DNA of 16,664 nucleotides from an uncultured Clostridia bacterium (GTDB lineage Bacteria; Bacillota; Clostridia; Christensenellales; Borkfalkiaceae): the NCBI GenBank assembly GCA_947628555.1, contig CANRAI010000016.1, forward strand, positions 1-16,664, written 5' to 3'. The notes under the pieces are model-generated. The model searched no databases. It was not told where the DNA came from and saw only the letters and a program-made list of their open reading frames with translations. This document shows positions 14,352 through 16,664 of the stretch, piece after piece. Numbering within the stretch: the first letter of the stretch is position 1; every line of letters begins with the position of its first letter. The position numbers were made by a program, and so were the translations under genes.

Positions 14352-14741
14352 TCAAAACAGACAGTAGTATTCGTTTACAAGCCTTATCCCCTCGGTGAAT
14401 CGCTCCACGCGCCTGAAATGCCGCGTAAATTTAATAACCGCCCGCTTTACCCCACGTTGCTCCGCTTCGGGCAGAAGCTTTATGCCCGTTCTCATCGCCG
14501 CATAATTCCTTAAAACTTCCCTGTCGCGGACCTTCAACCCGCTTATCACGAAGTCGAGATAATTCCACAATTCCGAAAGTCTGTCTTTCGCCTCTATTAT
14601 TTTAAGGATTCTGCCGGCGTAATGCGCGCCGCTCCCCTCTCCTTCCGCCGACTTCAAGGCGCAGGTCAAAATCAGTCTGTCAAGCGCTTCGTCCAAGCCG
14701 TCGGCACTGTAATAAAAGCGCAAAAGCCGTTTACTTTTCAT
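14352..14741 (-). CDS. Unrecognised helical 129-residue protein
   Basis: The family is not recognised. The protein is basic and mostly alpha-helical. The middle holds KIIEAKDRLSELWNYLDFVI and then REVLRNYAAMRTGIKLLPEA. The C-terminal third is Arg/Lys-rich (RGVKRAVIKFTRHFRRVERF) and ends in a Tyr-rich tail NEYYCLF. The layout of helix pairs plus a basic end is loosely like small phage-type transcription activators or sigma-region-4-like proteins, but I see no helix-turn-helix and make no functional claim. It lies near the capsid operon on the same strand but is separated by the oppositely oriented secreted-protein gene. A TATAAT at 14791-14786 precedes it, with only a weak -35 and a poor ribosome site. 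Confidence 0.7.
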   Translation of the reverse strand: MKSKRLLRFYYSADGLDEALDRLILTCALKSAEGEGSGAHYAGRILKIIEAKDRLSELWNYLDFVISGLKVRDREVLRNYAAMRTGIKLLPEAEQRGVKRAVIKFTRHFRRVERFTEGIRLVNEYYCLF

Positions 14742-14901
14742 TTTTGTCCCGAATATTTAAACGTTTGTTTGGTTTTTGTATTTACATTATAACCGCCAAA
14801 CTTGACACCAAACGGAAACTTTGAAAATAAATATGGGGTTTTTAATAAATTTTTTTGAAACTTTGCTGTAACAATTTGAATTTTTAACCCTTATCAAACG
14901 G
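14742..14901. promoter_or_regulatory. Divergent intergenic region with repeated CCAAAC motifs
   Basis: CCAAAC occurs at 14796-14801 and 14808-14813 (12-base period) and inverted as GTTTGG at 14767-14772. CAAACGG recurs at 14809-14815 and 14895-14901. They flank the minus-strand TATAAT (14791-14786) of the 129-residue gene. They may be operator sites for a shared regulator. The rest is A+T-rich with no gene. Confidence 0.35.
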
Positions 14902-14931
14902 TTTACAAATAAAACGAAGGTGTGCTATAAT
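14902..14931 (+). promoter_or_regulatory. Promoter giving a leaderless mRNA for the 447-residue protein
   Basis: TTTACA (14902-14907), an 18-base spacer and TATAAT (14926-14931) with extended TGC form a strong promoter. The expected start lies at 14936-14939, that is on one of the two consecutive ATG codons (14936, 14939). No Shine-Dalgarno separates them. Confidence 0.85.
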
Positions 14932-14935
14932 TTTT

Positions 14936-16279
14936 ATGATGAAAAAAATTTGTTTATTGACAATTTCGTTGTGTATTGCGGCTTCGGTCATCGCCACGCC
15001 GAAAACGGCGTTTGCGGCGAAGCAGGATAAAATTGCCGACTATCCCGAAATTCTCAGTGAAAATCTTGAATTTGAACAGCTTTCGGACTATGCCGTGGGC
15101 GAAAATTCCTACGCCTTTGCAGAGGGAAATACCCTGACGGTGCTTGAAAACGAAATCGCCGAAACTTACGAAGCCAAATCGGAAGTCTCCGCCATTCACT
15201 TCTTTGAGGGAGTATATTATTATTCTGAAAAAGACGGAACCGTCTATTCTCTCCCCGAATGTAAAGAAACCGACTTTGAAATGCCCGATTTTTCAAAGGA
15301 CATCATTGTCGGCGATTATCAGTATTTTTACAACACCAAGAGCGGCGTGCTTACCATGACGGACAGGGGCGCAAGTTTCCCTGAGGAGCTTACTGTGGAG
15401 CTTCGGGATTATTCCCGCATAAAGCAATACGGCGATAATTTATATGTAATGGGCGGGAACAAACTCTATACTCTAAACGGAAAGGACGCCTCGGAAGTTT
15501 CCCTTATCTATTCAAACTTCCAAAGTCTTACGAAAATCAGCGCGGCGGGCGCGTATTCGCAGCTTAACGGCTTTTCTACGGACTTATGGCTGGTCGCTTT
15601 GACGGAAGGCAGCAATATGACGGAATTCAACCTCGACCGTCTGGAAAAGGATTCGGAATACTATCCCGTAACATCTCCACGCCAGAATACGCGCAACGAC
15701 CTGAAAGGACAAGCCCTTCTGCTCTGCGAAACAGGCGAAAACACGGGCGTGGTAGCCGTAGATACCAAAACCTATATTATGAACCGCTCGGGCTACGCAA
15801 AGATAATAAAGCTGGAAGCTACGCCGATAGAAAACGCGACGGCGACTTTAAACGCCCCCGAATGGGCGTACTCTATTCCTTTTATGACAGCCCCTTCAAG
15901 GATTTTCCCGCTTTCTACCGCCGACAATTTCGAAGTGCTGGCATTGGTTACTGCCGATTCGACAAACAAGCTTGCCCATGACTTCTATCTGATAGAAAAA
16001 AGAACAGCGGACGGCAGGGCGATACAGGGCTATGTGGCGAAAGAATTTCTCAACCTGGAATATCCAGACATAAACGAGGGCGGCGCCAACGTTTTGCCCG
16101 ACCCGAACGAACGTCACGACGACTACATACGTACGGTCGTGCTTGTGCTTGTAGTAATAGTGCTTGCGCTGATTGCCGCAGGATACATAACCTGGGTAAG
16201 TTCATCGGGCAAAAAACTTCCCGCCAAACCAAAACGGGAAGTAAAAGACGATATGGAAATCGACGACTCAAAAAAATAA
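14936..16279 (+). CDS. Secreted, membrane-anchored beta-rich protein
   Basis: A 447-residue protein of unrecognised family. It has a signal peptide (ICLLTISLCIAASVIATP, probable cleavage after AFA near residue 28). Residues about 45-310 form a series of short strand repeats (NSYAFAEGNTLTVLEN, GVYYYSEKDGTVYSLPE, GDNLYVMGGNKLYTLNGKD), suggesting a beta-propeller. An SH3-like segment follows, ending GYVAKEFLNLEYP (about 365-380). One membrane helix (about 399-422, VVLVLVVIVLALIAAGYITW) and a lysine-rich cytoplasmic tail complete it. The plan matches the 221- and 845-residue proteins nearby. If the mRNA starts at 14939, the second ATG is used and the protein is one residue shorter. A strong terminator follows, so it is monocistronic. 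Confidence 0.88.
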   Translation: MMKKICLLTISLCIAASVIATPKTAFAAKQDKIADYPEILSENLEFEQLSDYAVGENSYAFAEGNTLTVLENEIAETYEAKSEVSAIHFFEGVYYYSEKDGTVYSLPECKETDFEMPDFSKDIIVGDYQYFYNTKSGVLTMTDRGASFPEELTVELRDYSRIKQYGDNLYVMGGNKLYTLNGKDASEVSLIYSNFQSLTKISAAGAYSQLNGFSTDLWLVALTEGSNMTEFNLDRLEKDSEYYPVTSPRQNTRNDLKGQALLLCETGENTGVVAVDTKTYIMNRSGYAKIIKLEATPIENATATLNAPEWAYSIPFMTAPSRIFPLSTADNFEVLALVTADSTNKLAHDFYLIEKRTADGRAIQGYVAKEFLNLEYPDINEGGANVLPDPNERHDDYIRTVVLVLVVIVLALIAAGYITWVSSSGKKLPAKPKREVKDDMEIDDSKK

Positions 16280-16290
16280 ATTCAAGCAAA

Positions 16291-16330
16291 AAAAACGGGT
16301 GCGCGGCAATAAAAACGCGCCCGTTTTTTT
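16291..16330 (+). terminator. Intrinsic terminator after the 447-residue protein gene
   Basis: ACGGG and CGCG on the left pair with CGCG and CCCGT on the right across a small bulge and an A-rich loop. TTTTTTT follows on the plus strand. An A-run precedes the stem. Confidence 0.85.
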
Positions 16331-16385
16331 GCGGAAAAGCTTAAGCTGATTTTTTCAAATTTATCTTAAAATCTTTTAAAATAAG

Positions 16386-16414
16386 TTGACAGTATTTTTT
16401 TGATTTGATATAAT
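16386..16414 (+). promoter_or_regulatory. Consensus promoter of the tRNA operon
   Basis: TTGACA (16386-16391), an exact 17-base spacer and TATAAT (16409-16414) with extended TGA match the sigma-A consensus completely. Transcription should start near 16421, about 48 bases before tRNA-Gly. Such a strong promoter fits stable RNA. Confidence 0.93.
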
Positions 16415-16468
16415 CTTTTAGCATTGAGTTGTGCAAACCGCTCGTGCGTTTGTATGCAAACAAACAAT

Positions 16469-16542
16469 GCGGGTGTAGTTCAATGGTAGAACACTAGCCT
16501 TCCAAGCTGGTTGCGTGGGTCCGATTCCCATCACCCGCTCCA
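16469..16542 (+). tRNA. tRNA-Gly (anticodon TCC), C55 variant
   Basis: A full cloverleaf of 74 bases with CCA encoded. The acceptor GCGGGTG pairs with CACCCGC. The D-arm GTTC-AATGGTA-GAAC keeps G18-G19. The anticodon arm CTAGC-CTTCCAA-GCTGG carries TCC, which reads GGA (and GGG by wobble). The T-stem GTGGG pairs with CCCAT. The T-loop reads TCCGATT where almost all tRNAs have TTC at 54-56, so position 55 (base 16521) is C and cannot be pseudouridylated by TruB. All other positions look like a normal bacterial glycine tRNA. Confidence 0.96.
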
Positions 16543-16582
16543 AATGCTTTTTAGGCTGATGCGCGCAATCAAATGCTGTTAT

Positions 16583-16659
16583 GCGCTTGTAGCTCAGTAG
16601 GATAGAGCAACGGCCTTCTAAGCCGTGTGTCGGGGGTTCGAATCTCTCCAGGCGCACCA
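16583..16659 (+). tRNA. tRNA-Arg (anticodon TCT)
   Basis: A complete cloverleaf with encoded CCA. The acceptor GCGCTTG pairs with CAGGCGC (one G-T pair). The D-arm is GCTC/GAGC. The anticodon arm ACGGC-CTTCTAA-GCCGT carries TCT, reading AGA. The T-loop TTCGAAT is standard, and its stem GGGGG/CTCTC has two G-T pairs. It lies 40 bases after tRNA-Gly and probably shares its promoter. Confidence 0.96.
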
Positions 16660-16664
16660 AAGTA

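Noticed and set aside
14352..14741. Sigma-factor-like or ArpU/RinA activator annotation
   Set aside because: Only overall helix layout is suggestive; no helix-turn-helix motif could be pointed to.
16469..16659. tRNA genes as attachment site of the capsid element
   Set aside because: The capsid operon ends about 3 kb away behind other genes, and there is no integrase and no repeated tRNA 3' end in the window.
16418..16660. 80-codon minus-strand frame over the tRNA region
   Set aside because: It runs antisense to two clear tRNA genes and their leader; tRNA-like sequence often leaves such open frames.

Overview
The window looks like a chromosomal segment of a low-GC-lineage Gram-positive bacterium, probably in Clostridia and possibly a Christensenellales-like gut lineage. 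The lineage is inference. It rests on a Bacillota-style GyrB/ParE N-terminus, A+T-rich sigma-A type promoters (TTGACA/TATAAT) with strong AGGAGG ribosome sites, and many secreted proteins tethered by a C-terminal helix with a lysine-rich tail. No CRISPR array, insertion sequence, integrase or transposase is visible.

Left part (1-6047). The N-terminal 337 residues of a type IIA topoisomerase B subunit run off the left edge on the minus strand. A small XRE regulator lies on the plus strand with a palindromic operator candidate, followed by a hairpin-rich intergenic stretch. Next, on the minus strand, is an 845-residue surface-anchored protein. Then come two overlapping minus-strand RNA-modification genes, a COG1092-type SAM methyltransferase and an RluA-family pseudouridine synthase, driven by a near-consensus promoter placed so close to the start codon that the mRNA is probably leaderless.

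Central part (6073-13641). An eight-gene minus-strand operon encodes a compact virus head module: large terminase, a small TerS-tail-like protein, P22-type portal, scaffold, HK97-fold major capsid protein, a head-tail adaptor, a predicted beta-propeller (P22 gp10-like plug candidate) and a helical terminal protein. Order and tight spacing match the head genes of P22-like phages, except that the TerS-like gene follows terL. Integrase, repressor, replication, lysis and tail-fibre genes are all absent. All visible ATPase and nuclease residues of the terminase are intact. The operon ends in a strong terminator that abuts the host methyltransferase promoter. This is the best candidate for an undescribed system: a domesticated, DNA-packaging capsid locus (gene-transfer-agent-like or satellite-like) rather than a decaying prophage.

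Right part (13656-16664). A secreted 221-residue membrane-anchored SH3-like protein is transcribed divergently from the capsid operon across a 62-base gap. It converges on an unrecognised 129-residue helical protein (minus), which in turn diverges from a 447-residue secreted, membrane-anchored protein (plus) that ends in a clear terminator. A consensus promoter then drives tRNA-Gly(TCC) and tRNA-Arg(TCT). The tRNA-Gly has C instead of the near-universal T at position 55.

Functional reading. The outer genes are ordinary chromosomal housekeeping and envelope functions. The capsid operon is embedded among them with its own promoter region and terminator, and its base and codon use looks like its neighbours', suggesting long residence. 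Several genes in the window appear to use leaderless or near-leaderless transcripts.
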